A DNA stretch of 7,535 bases from Clostridiales bacterium (GCA_003537755.1 DPQS01000015.1:21603-29137), one strand, 5' to 3'. Counted from the stretch's first letter, positions 1 through 6,943 are shown. The notes: a model not told the origin generated them from the sequence alone. Numbers and translations: made by a program.

Positions 1-469
1 CCCCCGCCACATCATCCGGCGTAATCTTGCCGTAAACATCATCGTTGATTGTCATGACGGGCGCAAGTCCGCAGCAACCTACGCAACGGGTCGCGTCCAG
101 GCTGAATTTGCGGTCGGCGGTGCATTGTCCGCTTTCCACACCAAGCACTTCCTTAAGTTTGTCGTAGATGTCGCCGGAGCCCTTGACGTAGCACGCCGTA
201 CCGAGGCAAATGCCGATGCGGTACTTTCCCTTGGGGTACAGCGAAAACTGCGAGTAAAACGTAACCACGCCGTACACGTCGGCAAGCGTAACACCCAATT
301 CCTCCGCCACGATCATCTGCACTTCGTAGGGCAGGTAGCCGTACAATTCCTGCGCGTATTGCAATGCAGGCATGGTTGCGCCGCCCAGCGGCAACAATTC
401 GCGGCACTTAGCGCGCAGTTTAGCTTCCTGTTCGGGCGTGCCTTCAAACGGCAATGTAGAACCTTTCAT
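1..469 (-). CDS. NuoE/HndA-family [2Fe-2S] subunit of an NAD(P)H-dependent oxidoreductase or hydrogenase (partial, C-terminus off window)
   Basis: This is the 24-kDa, thioredoxin-fold [2Fe-2S] subunit that works with a NuoF-like flavoprotein to move electrons between NAD(P)H and an iron-sulfur chain, in complex I, NADP-reducing Hnd hydrogenases or electron-bifurcating [FeFe] hydrogenases. It is cytoplasmic. 156 residues are visible and the reading frame is still open at base 1. An N-terminal helical part (about 1-60, with ELYGYLPYEV) precedes the thioredoxin-like part. The cluster ligands are the classic set: C88 and C93 (CLGTAC, CX4C) and C129 and C133 (CVGCC, CX3C), followed by GLAPVM as in the family. 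The extra C132 inside the second motif is not a canonical ligand. The ATG at 469 is chosen because GGAGG lies at 476-480, 6 bases upstream. It is the first gene after its own promoter, and a NuoF/HndC-type flavoprotein gene would be expected beyond the left edge. The family is clear; whether it belongs to a hydrogenase or another complex cannot be told here. Confidence 0.93.
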   Translation of the reverse strand, partial: MKGSTLPFEGTPEQEAKLRAKCRELLPLGGATMPALQYAQELYGYLPYEVQMIVAEELGVTLADVYGVVTFYSQFSLYPKGKYRIGICLGTACYVKGSGDIYDKLKEVLGVESGQCTADRKFSLDATRCVGCCGLAPVMTINDDVYGKITPDDVAG

Positions 470-548
470 CGTAAACCTCCGTATCGTGCGCCGTTAAGTT
501 CGGCAGCACTCGTAAATTTCGCAATTAAACAATGTAGTCATATCACTA

Positions 549-585
549 CGGATAAAATACATATCCGAGTTATTATACCATAATA
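549..585. promoter_or_regulatory. two adjacent dyads overlapping the -10 box and start site (candidate operator)
   Basis: CGGATA (549-554) and TATCCG (562-567) form a perfect 6-7-6 inverted repeat across the predicted transcription start. TATTAT (571-576) and ATAATA (580-585) form a second perfect 6-3-6 inverted repeat that covers the -10 box. A repressor bound at either would block the promoter of the NuoE-like gene. Neither dyad matches the usual Rex operator that I know (TTGTGA-N6-TCACAA). The AT-rich dyad may arise simply because a TATAAT box lies beside its mirror, so only the CGGATA dyad is a serious candidate. Confidence 0.35.
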
Positions 586-600
586 TACCCTTTGCGACAA
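572..600 (-). promoter_or_regulatory. sigma-A-type promoter of the NuoE-like gene
   Basis: Read on the minus strand, TTGTCG (600-595, 4 of 6 matches to the -35 consensus) is followed after exactly 17 bases by a perfect TATAAT (577-572). The bases just upstream of the -35 (601-640) are rich in A and T tracts, like an UP element. Transcription would start near 564-566, giving a leader of about 95 bases before the ATG at 469. Confidence 0.75.
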
Positions 601-689
601 GATTCTTTTTGAAAACAAAAGATACAAAAAACTTACGAAATCATAGATATTTTTTATATGGCTTTCGTTGCCGTCAACAATACCGTAGC

Positions 690-726
690 AAAAAAAATAC
701 CGCTCGGCAAAAATGTCGGGCGGTAT
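690..726 (-). terminator. intrinsic terminator of the cohesin/dockerin operon
   Basis: On the minus strand ATACCGC (726-720) pairs perfectly with GCGGTAT (703-697). The stem continues inward through two mismatches to about 13 positions and closes on a T-rich loop. Eight T residues (697-690) follow directly. It lies 77 bases after the stop of the 804-3203 gene and well upstream of the NuoE promoter, so it separates the two transcription units. Confidence 0.85.
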
Positions 727-747
727 CTGATTTTGTTTTGTTTTTAA

Positions 748-787
748 TGCAGCTGCGCCGCGCAGTCACACTTTTGCGGCAACTGCA
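748..787 (-). other. stem-loop in the 3' untranslated region of the surface operon
   Basis: On the minus strand TGCAGTTGC (787-779) pairs with GCAGCTGCA (756-748) over nine base pairs including one G-U. A further CGC/GCG pairing inside is separated by a two-base bulge. No T run follows, so it is not a terminator by itself. It sits between the stop codon at 804 and the terminator at 690-726 and may protect the 3' end of the mRNA. Confidence 0.5.
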
Positions 788-803
788 CCAACGCCGACGT
801 TTG

Positions 804-3203
804 CTAACTCATATGTTTGCGCATATGTTCGGCAGCCTTGTGCGCCTGGCGTTTTGTTTCGAAACGTTCGGAGCGCACCAGCACTTTGTTTGCATCCGTG
901 GCAAGCGTGAAACGATATCTTGCGCCGTCGTAGTACACAGCAAAGCGCGGATATTCGTCCTTTTCGTACGAGTCGTCCACGGCGTTTGCGCAAGCGGTTT
1001 TTACAATGGTTACGTACTGTTTTGCCGTTGCCGCACTGTCGAAGTTGTCCACAGCCGAAGCAATCACGTTGCCGCTGCCATCGCACACGTCGAATGTGTA
1101 ACCGCCGTTTGCTTCGCGTATCACGTAACAGCCTTTGCCGCGCTCTTTAACGCGGATTTTGCTGACGACGCCCTTCGGCTTTTTGTGCGAAGCGGCGTAG
1201 AACATCGCCACGAAGATGAGCATAAACAGCATGCCTGCCAGTATGGCGGTAACTATCGTGTAAGTGCAGGTGTGCAAGTACAGCACGTATGCCGTTTCGC
1301 CCGCCGACACAAACGCCCACAAGCCTGCCACGATGTTGATGCCGATGTGTCCGCCAAAGCAAACAACCACCGTTATCATAAGCACCGACACCGCGCACAG
1401 TGCGACAATCGCCCAACTGAGACAGTCGTTGTTGTGCACGTCTACGGGGTTGCCGACGACAATCCATGTGGACAGGTGGTCGGTTTCAAACACCAGGCAG
1501 CCGCCTTCGATACGCGACGGAACCACCTCGACCGTGCCGTCCTCGGCGTAGTGCAGCAGTCGCACGTTGCCGCTGAGTTGCTGACGAAGGCTCAGGCGCA
1601 GACGCACCGTAAGTTTGCCTGTCGGGCTGACTTCGACGCCGTTTGACACAAGGCGAATTTCGTAAGCGTCCTTAATTTCGCCCTTGCCCACCGCGTTTGC
1701 CAGTTTGTCCGTCAGGGGGATTTGACTTGTAACCAGTTTCACGTCCAGCGTAACGTTGCCGGGCATATCCGTTTCCGAAGTTACGTCAACGTCGCGTTCG
1801 CCGCCGCTCGGGACAGCGTTCCAGCGGTTTACCGTGCCGACGGGCAACACGAAGTCGTCAATGGACAGCAGACTGAACCACATTTTGCCGTTGCCGTCCA
1901 GGTAAATGACGTCGGAATTGCGGTCGTAGGTAAACGCAACGCGGTAGCCGCCGTTTTTTGCGCCGTCCTTTAGGGCAAAACGGAGGGTCATCACCTTGCC
2001 CGCGCCGTAACAGTTGTTATCCGACATCCATTGAAACACGGTTTTGTCCGTTTCCGCACCCGACGTAAACAGGTTCATGTCCCGAAGCGCGTCGCCTGCC
2101 GTGTAGCCGACGTAGGTCAGCGCGGTTTTGTCGTACTCCAGGTTAAGTTTCATCACGGCAACGCCGTTGTTGGCAGTCATGTTTACGTCCACAAGCAGGT
2201 TTCCGCTCTCGTCCTTGCCTGCGTAGGAAAGGGCAATTACGGGGCCTTGTTCACGCAGTGCAACGCGCCAGTAGCCGTACAGTGTAAGGTTGTATTCGGG
2301 CATAACGTCGCCGGCAAACTTCTGCGTGTAGTACTTGTCGGTGTACCAGCCCACAAAGGCGTATCCCTCACGGCTCATCTGCGGAAAAGTAAGCGTTTGG
2401 TTGTAATTTTTTGTATACGTATATGTTTTTTGCGCAACGTCGCTGATGTCGTCCGCCACGTAGAAGTCCACAGTGTAACTTTTGGCAATGGTGTCGAACA
2501 CAGGCTCAAACACCACTTCGTCCGCCTTGTCCGAAGCGACCTGCTGCCACTTTCCGCCAAAAATGTAGGTGTACTTGCTGTCCTCGGGACGAGTGGGTTC
2601 CTTGCCGGCGTAGGCAGGTGCGGGCGTACCGTAAGCCACCCTGACGCTTCGCCACAATTCCGTACCGTCGTAGTTGACAAACACGTAGTAGAAGTCGTCT
2701 TTGGTCACCGTCACCGTTCCGTCAACGGTTGCGACGGGCTGCTTCTTGCCGATGTCGGCAAGGGTGTTGTCGGGATCTACGCGCACCGCCACGGTAAAGT
2801 TGTCGGCGGCAGATTCCATCAATCCCTCAAACACCAGCGTGACAAGCACGCCTTCGGACTTGTCCGGCACCATGCCGACCCAGTTGAACAGCGGTTGATT
2901 GCGATCGATGTTGTAGTCCAGCGTGTGAGATTTCAGCGCAGTGCCGCGGCGCACTTCCACCAGTTTTGCCGCGTCAAGGTCGTACCCCAGTGCCATGCGC
3001 AACGAAACAAGACCACTGTTACCCGTCAGAGTGACGTCCACTTCGAAGCGTTGACCGCGGTGAATGGTTTTGCTTTGCACCGTCACGGTCGGGGCGGTTT
3101 CGGCTTGCGCGCCTACAATGCCTGCAAAAAGCAACGCCGAAACAAGCAGCAACACGGCAACCAACATTGCCTTATATTTAGTTTTGCTTTTAGTTTTACT
3201 CAT
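804..3203 (-). CDS. membrane-anchored surface protein with two cohesin-like modules, an InlB B-repeat, three TM helices and a cytoplasmic YegP/DUF1508-like tail
   Basis: This is a 799-residue putative surface scaffold; I know no named homologue. Domains by eye: signal peptide 1-34 (cleavage after GAQA); cohesin-like module about 37-166; an InlB-type NYDGTELW...YGTPAP unit about 172-240; a typical InlB B-repeat 242-312 (GYAFVGWYTDK, LTLYGYW); a second cohesin-like module about 320-458 with LNLEYDKTALTYV; a beta module about 470-584 ending in FETDHLSTWIVVG, a motif common near the end of Firmicutes surface proteins; three hydrophobic helices about 595-618, 619-645 and 648-671; then KKPK and two tandem YegP/DUF1508-like repeats, about 689-740 and 750-797. 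An odd number of helices and the positive charges after the last one place this tail in the cytoplasm. Cohesins bind dockerins, so it probably anchors the dockerin protein encoded two genes upstream. The ATG at 3203 is chosen over an in-frame start at 3308 because it opens a perfect signal peptide and does not overlap the previous gene; its GGA site is weak. It is the last gene of the operon. Confidence 0.85.
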   Translation of the reverse strand: MSKTKSKTKYKAMLVAVLLLVSALLFAGIVGAQAETAPTVTVQSKTIHRGQRFEVDVTLTGNSGLVSLRMALGYDLDAAKLVEVRRGTALKSHTLDYNIDRNQPLFNWVGMVPDKSEGVLVTLVFEGLMESAADNFTVAVRVDPDNTLADIGKKQPVATVDGTVTVTKDDFYYVFVNYDGTELWRSVRVAYGTPAPAYAGKEPTRPEDSKYTYIFGGKWQQVASDKADEVVFEPVFDTIAKSYTVDFYVADDISDVAQKTYTYTKNYNQTLTFPQMSREGYAFVGWYTDKYYTQKFAGDVMPEYNLTLYGYWRVALREQGPVIALSYAGKDESGNLLVDVNMTANNGVAVMKLNLEYDKTALTYVGYTAGDALRDMNLFTSGAETDKTVFQWMSDNNCYGAGKVMTLRFALKDGAKNGGYRVAFTYDRNSDVIYLDGNGKMWFSLLSIDDFVLPVGTVNRWNAVPSGGERDVDVTSETDMPGNVTLDVKLVTSQIPLTDKLANAVGKGEIKDAYEIRLVSNGVEVSPTGKLTVRLRLSLRQQLSGNVRLLHYAEDGTVEVVPSRIEGGCLVFETDHLSTWIVVGNPVDVHNNDCLSWAIVALCAVSVLMITVVVCFGGHIGINIVAGLWAFVSAGETAYVLYLHTCTYTIVTAILAGMLFMLIFVAMFYAASHKKPKGVVSKIRVKERGKGCYVIREANGGYTFDVCDGSGNVIASAVDNFDSAATAKQYVTIVKTACANAVDDSYEKDEYPRFAVYYDGARYRFTLATDANKVLVRSERFETKRQAHKAAEHMRKHMS

Positions 3204-3215
3204 GATTTTTCCGTG

Positions 3216-3231
3216 CCGCACTTCCGCGCGG
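3216..3231 (-). promoter_or_regulatory. intercistronic stem-loop with a GGAA tetraloop before the third gene of the operon
   Basis: On the minus strand CCGCGC (3231-3226) and GTGCGG (3221-3216) form a 6-bp stem with one G-U pair, closed by GGAA, a GNRA-type tetraloop. There is no T run. It lies in the 38-base gap between the two anchor genes, 12 bases before the ATG and right beside the weak GGA site, so it could tune translation or mRNA decay. Confidence 0.45.
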
Positions 3232-3241
3232 ACTTTTATTT

Positions 3242-3865
3242 TTACCGTTTGCTTGCCTTGACGGCGAGAAGTACCACAAACACAATTACCACCGCCACGC
3301 ATGCGCAAACAATGCCTGCCGTTTTGCCGTCGATTGCAAAGGGCACTTCCGTGTCAATCTGCACGTTGCTGCTGCCGTCCACCGTAATGCGAGCCGCCTG
3401 CACCGTAACGGGCACGTCAACGTTGCCGCTTGTCAGCGCGTCCTCGCACACGAGGTTTACCTTGTACGTGCCTGCCTTTGCGCCGTCGTTCAGTTTGAAG
3501 TACAGCCGCATAAGCATGCCCGTGGTTGCGTTTTTGCTGCCCGGTCCGTACACAAAGCGGACGTTGTCCACTTCCGTATCGGTGCCGCTTGCAGTAAACG
3601 CAAGCCCCTTCAACGCCTCGTTCCAGTTGAGCGCGCGAACGTACGTAAGTGCCGTTTCGTCGTACTCCAGGCGCAGTTTAAGCGCGGTAAGCCCCACATT
3701 GCGAAGCAACACCACGTCGATGTACACGCCGTCGCTGTCGGACATTCCGCTCATCTTGACAAGGGTTTCGCCGTCGTCGGCATGCGCCGTGTCCGCCCCG
3801 AAAATCGGAGCGAACACAACCGCCGTAAGTAGCAAAATTGTAAGTAAAATCGTAATACGTTTCAT
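3242..3865 (-). CDS. small membrane-anchored single-cohesin-like protein
   Basis: The 207-residue product has a signal peptide (1-29, ending THA before DDGETL), one cohesin-like module (about 35-160) and one C-terminal membrane helix (about 182-203) followed by KASKR, giving a type I membrane protein with its cohesin outside. The module shows the usual strand pattern YIDVVLLRNVG...LKLRLEYDETALTYV...GMLMRLYFKLNDGAKAGTY; its EYD-TALTYV core is shared with the second cohesin module of the next gene. No LPXTG or SLH motif is present. In design it resembles single-cohesin anchoring scaffoldins such as ScaE of Ruminococcus flavefaciens, but with a membrane helix instead of a sortase signal. The start lies 12 bases after the stop of the upstream dockerin gene, and the gap (AACGCTAAAAAA) has no Shine-Dalgarno site, so translation is probably coupled or weak. 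Cohesin assignment is by pattern; another immunoglobulin-like adhesion module is the alternative. Confidence 0.85.
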   Translation of the reverse strand: MKRITILLTILLLTAVVFAPIFGADTAHADDGETLVKMSGMSDSDGVYIDVVLLRNVGLTALKLRLEYDETALTYVRALNWNEALKGLAFTASGTDTEVDNVRFVYGPGSKNATTGMLMRLYFKLNDGAKAGTYKVNLVCEDALTSGNVDVPVTVQAARITVDGSSNVQIDTEVPFAIDGKTAGIVCACVAVVIVFVVLLAVKASKR

Positions 3866-3877
3866 TTTTTTAGCGTT

Positions 3878-6800
3878 TTATGCAGCCTTGCCTACGCCAA
3901 ACGTCGTCGGCAAAAGCGCGTAAATTCTGTTTTCTATTTTCGTGTTTACAGCCTGTGTTTCGGCATTGCCGCCGTCAGCCTTTTCCGGCGCGACTACCGC
4001 GCCGCCAACCACCTTGTAGCCGTCCTGCTCTACCATAGCCATACGCAACGTAGCAATATCTCTGATGTCGTTTGCGCTGCCCTCTACGCCGTCAACATTG
4101 GCAACCGCCGCAAAGAAACGCACGTAACCTTCGGCAAGAGTTTTGCCTGCTTCTTCGTATTCCTTGCCTGCTTCGACAACGGTGATTTTGTAGCCGCCGA
4201 CGATGTACTGACGGTACAGTACAATGTCGCTGTTGCCCACATTTCCGTCGCCGTCCACGTCACCCAGACCTATTGCCGGTTCGTACTTGGCGTAGATTGT
4301 CGTTTCCGCGTTGGGCATTGTCGTAATTGTCGTTGCAAAGTCACTGCCCGCAAAGTAGCCGCTGAACACAAGCCACCGTGCGTCGTTTGCCCGGTAGAAG
4401 TTTTCGATTGCGGTAAACGCCTTGTTTGCCATTACATTGTCGTAGGTAAACGTTTCAACAACGTTTCCGTTGTAGTAAACCACAAGCGTAAGTTTGTGTT
4501 CGCCAAGGATTTCTTCCCACTTAGCCGTCAGCAAAATGTCCGCAGTTGCGCCTGTTGCTGCAAAGTCAAAAGCCGTTTCTGCATTTTCTTCAAACCATCC
4601 AAGCAGGTTGTAGCCGTCAAATGTCAGTCCCGGCGCGCTGAATTTTTGTCCTTCAAAGCGGTACTGCTCTGCAATTTCCTTTTCGCTGTTGTCGGGCAAA
4701 GCAGCGTCAAACATTGCAAGGTAAACTGCTTTTGTCGTAAGCGTAGTGCCTTCGGCAAATACATAGTTTGTTCCGTTTGCAAGCGTTGCGATATGTTTGC
4801 CTGCTGTAAGGCTCAGGCCTTTGCTTGCTACGATAGTAATACCGTCAGCGGTAAGCGCAACGCCGTCAACGGTGGCGTCGATTGTGCCTGCAACTGCCGA
4901 GTCAAACGTTACACCGTAATGCACCTGTCCGTCGGTGGCGTAGTCGGCTTCGCCAACGGTAATCGTAATTGCCTTAATCGTGTAAGTTGTGGTAAGGTGA
5001 CCCTCCGCGCCGTTGCACACAACCGTAATTACTACCGTGTATTCGCCTGCGCTTGTCAGTGTTTCGGTCTTGTAATCAAACGTTTCGCCGTTTACCGTCA
5101 TGGTAATGACAGCGTTTGCCGTAACGTCGCTGTTGCTGCTGTCCTTGACGGTAATGTTGCCGTCAAAGTTAAGCGTTGTACCGTAGTAAACTTCCGTTGC
5201 AAGGCTTACAGTCACCGTAAGGTCGGCAATGTATGCCGTAACTTCAACGTCGCCCGTTGCCGTGTTGCCGCCTGCAAACGTGTAGTTGACAAATTCGTTG
5301 CCCAGCGTATACACAAGGCTGACTTTGCCGGTCAGTTCCGTCGCGCCGCCTGTAAGGTTTGCCTTGTCCAGTTCGTAGCCGTTTACTGCTGCAAAAGCGA
5401 TAGTTCCGTTGACGGTATCGCCGCCGACAAGGCCGCTGACCGTTGCCACAAATTCACCGGCGTTGTTCCACACCGCTTTGCCGTCGGCACCGAATGCCTT
5501 GCGGCCGTAGCCGTTGTCCGCTGCAAAACTTACGGTAATTTCCTTTGCGTTTACGGTAACGTTTGCCGTCTTTTCTGCCGCCGCGTAACCGTCCTTCGCA
5601 GGGAACGCAACCTTAACTTGGTATGCGCCTACGTTTTTGGCTTCGGCAACTTCGATAAGTTGTTCGCCGTTCACCGTGTACCAGGTCACAACCGCTTCGC
5701 CCGTGTAATCTTCGCCGTGGGTTGTCGTGTAGGCAATGTCCTTGCCTGCGCCCACGGTAAGGCTTGCGCCCGTGTAGGTGAGAGCTACGTCATCGAGAGT
5801 AATTGTAACGCCTTTCAGCACAACTACGGTAATTGTGTTGGCTTCAACCGTTGCAACGCCGTCTGCCACGTACTCGTTGCCGGCAGTTGCCTTGACCATC
5901 ATGCAGAAGTCGCCCGCGACAACTTCCGTGACGCCTGCCTTAAGCTTGTAAGTTACGGTTGCAAGTACGCCGGTCTTGCCTTCGACAACGCTTGCGACAA
6001 CCTTTTGTTCGGCAAGTGTAACGTCGTTGGTTACGGTGATGTTGTTGTTTCCGCTTTCGTCGTTGCCAAACGCGTTGCCCGCCTCGACGGAAACAAGAGT
6101 AAGTTTTTCTCTGTTGTAGGCAAGGTCACCCTGCATCATGTTGATGCCCTGGTTTGCCGTAACGTTGTATGTAACGCTGAACTGTCCTTCGGCGTCGATT
6201 GCAAGGGAAGTTTGACCTTCAGCCGCAACGACGATTTCCTTGACGGTTAACTTAGCCGTGTAATCGTAGTTGCACACAGTGCAGACGTTGTTTACAATCG
6301 TGCATGCTTCCGCCACGGTAGGCGCGTCGCAACCATCGACATTGCAGGTTTTGACGTGCGTTTTCGTTCCGTCCACGTGTTTCCATTCGGAATACGCATG
6401 GGTGTGGGAAGCTGCATAGTTTACAACTATACTATATATGTATGCTCTCTTCGCTACTCCAATAGTTATAGTTTCACCAGAAGTAAGGCTGCCACTTTGA
6501 GGATACTTATACTTAGCAAACTCGCTTGTTGTAGTATAAGATACATCCGCGATTTTTAGTGTTGTATCTTTTTCGCCGAATTGTTTTGCCTTTACCTCAA
6601 TACTTTCCGCATTTTTAGGAACAACAATAGAAAATGAACCCGCCACCTTACTTGTACCAAGTTTAATACCATTATCACCTACATTATATACCTTGACAAC
6701 TGCTTTCCAATCCAAGGTGCTAGTATTTGCGATATCCTTTGCAGTATAACTCTTTTCACTACTTATATCGGCGCTTTCATTGTTCGCTTTGTCTGGATTA

Positions 6801-6931
6801 AGAATATATTCCACACTACTTTGCGCTGCATTTGCCTTTGTGCCGGCAACGGGCATGATTGTCAACGCACATGCAAGCGTGAGAACCAACGCGAGCAATG
6901 CGCACAACAACGTTTTGTTTGTTTTTGTCAT
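3878..6931 (-). CDS. large secreted multidomain protein with internal cohesin-like module and C-terminal dockerin
   Basis: The 1017-residue secreted protein shows no recognisable catalytic domain. Domains by eye: signal peptide 1-35 (ANA cleavage); a beta-rich module 38-174 ending RAYIYSIVVNY; a short zinc-ribbon-like segment 176-222 (HTHAYSEWKH, then C196, C201, C210, C217 and C220); a cohesin-like module about 226-372; MBG-like and Ig-like beta repeats about 375-735; an InlB B-repeat about 750-805 (FDGYNLLGWF, LLTAKW) and a related unit 813-883; and a dockerin 888-972. The first dockerin calcium loop is canonical (D891, D893, D895, D902); the second (N945, D947, D955) is one residue short and has V949 where an Asp is usual. 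A 45-residue tail follows the dockerin. It has no TM helix, LPXTG or SLH, so it needs a partner to stay on the cell; two anchored cohesin proteins follow in the operon. The ATG at 6931 is chosen over an upstream in-frame TTG because AGGAGGA ends 5 bases before it. Bases 6410-6820 are strikingly AT-rich. Confidence 0.88.
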   Translation of the reverse strand: MTKTNKTLLCALLALVLTLACALTIMPVAGTKANAAQSSVEYILNPDKANNESADISSEKSYTAKDIANTSTLDWKAVVKVYNVGDNGIKLGTSKVAGSFSIVVPKNAESIEVKAKQFGEKDTTLKIADVSYTTTSEFAKYKYPQSGSLTSGETITIGVAKRAYIYSIVVNYAASHTHAYSEWKHVDGTKTHVKTCNVDGCDAPTVAEACTIVNNVCTVCNYDYTAKLTVKEIVVAAEGQTSLAIDAEGQFSVTYNVTANQGINMMQGDLAYNREKLTLVSVEAGNAFGNDESGNNNITVTNDVTLAEQKVVASVVEGKTGVLATVTYKLKAGVTEVVAGDFCMMVKATAGNEYVADGVATVEANTITVVVLKGVTITLDDVALTYTGASLTVGAGKDIAYTTTHGEDYTGEAVVTWYTVNGEQLIEVAEAKNVGAYQVKVAFPAKDGYAAAEKTANVTVNAKEITVSFAADNGYGRKAFGADGKAVWNNAGEFVATVSGLVGGDTVNGTIAFAAVNGYELDKANLTGGATELTGKVSLVYTLGNEFVNYTFAGGNTATGDVEVTAYIADLTVTVSLATEVYYGTTLNFDGNITVKDSSNSDVTANAVITMTVNGETFDYKTETLTSAGEYTVVITVVCNGAEGHLTTTYTIKAITITVGEADYATDGQVHYGVTFDSAVAGTIDATVDGVALTADGITIVASKGLSLTAGKHIATLANGTNYVFAEGTTLTTKAVYLAMFDAALPDNSEKEIAEQYRFEGQKFSAPGLTFDGYNLLGWFEENAETAFDFAATGATADILLTAKWEEILGEHKLTLVVYYNGNVVETFTYDNVMANKAFTAIENFYRANDARWLVFSGYFAGSDFATTITTMPNAETTIYAKYEPAIGLGDVDGDGNVGNSDIVLYRQYIVGGYKITVVEAGKEYEEAGKTLAEGYVRFFAAVANVDGVEGSANDIRDIATLRMAMVEQDGYKVVGGAVVAPEKADGGNAETQAVNTKIENRIYALLPTTFGVGKAA

Positions 6932-6936
6932 TTTCT

Positions 6937-6943
6937 TCCTCCT
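6937..6943 (-). promoter_or_regulatory. strong Shine-Dalgarno site that fixes the start of the dockerin gene
   Basis: AGGAGGA on the minus strand lies 5 bases before the ATG at 6931. It overlaps the extra N-terminal codons that would be read from an upstream TTG at 6952, which rules that start out. It is by far the best ribosome site in the operon. Confidence 0.85.

Noticed and set aside
609..1646. A 345-codon open frame on the plus strand from the left intergenic region into the third operon gene
   Set aside because: It runs through the terminator hairpin and then antisense to the cytoplasmic and membrane parts of the 804-3203 gene; no recognisable domain or ribosome site.
3204..3308. N-terminal extension of the 804-3203 gene up to 3308
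   Set aside because: It would overlap the end of the previous gene and put 35 charged residues before a perfect signal peptide that starts at 3203.
2031..3923. A 630-codon open frame on the plus strand opposite the two anchor genes
   Set aside because: It is antisense to two well-supported genes with signal peptides, cohesin modules and membrane helices. Its translation is rich in Cys, His, Arg and Val with no domain, and open antisense frames are expected from the GC-biased codons of the real genes.
4496..6250. A 584-codon open frame on the plus strand opposite the dockerin gene
   Set aside because: It has an implausible Cys- and Val-rich translation, no ribosome site and full overlap with a gene of clear domain structure; it is a shadow frame.
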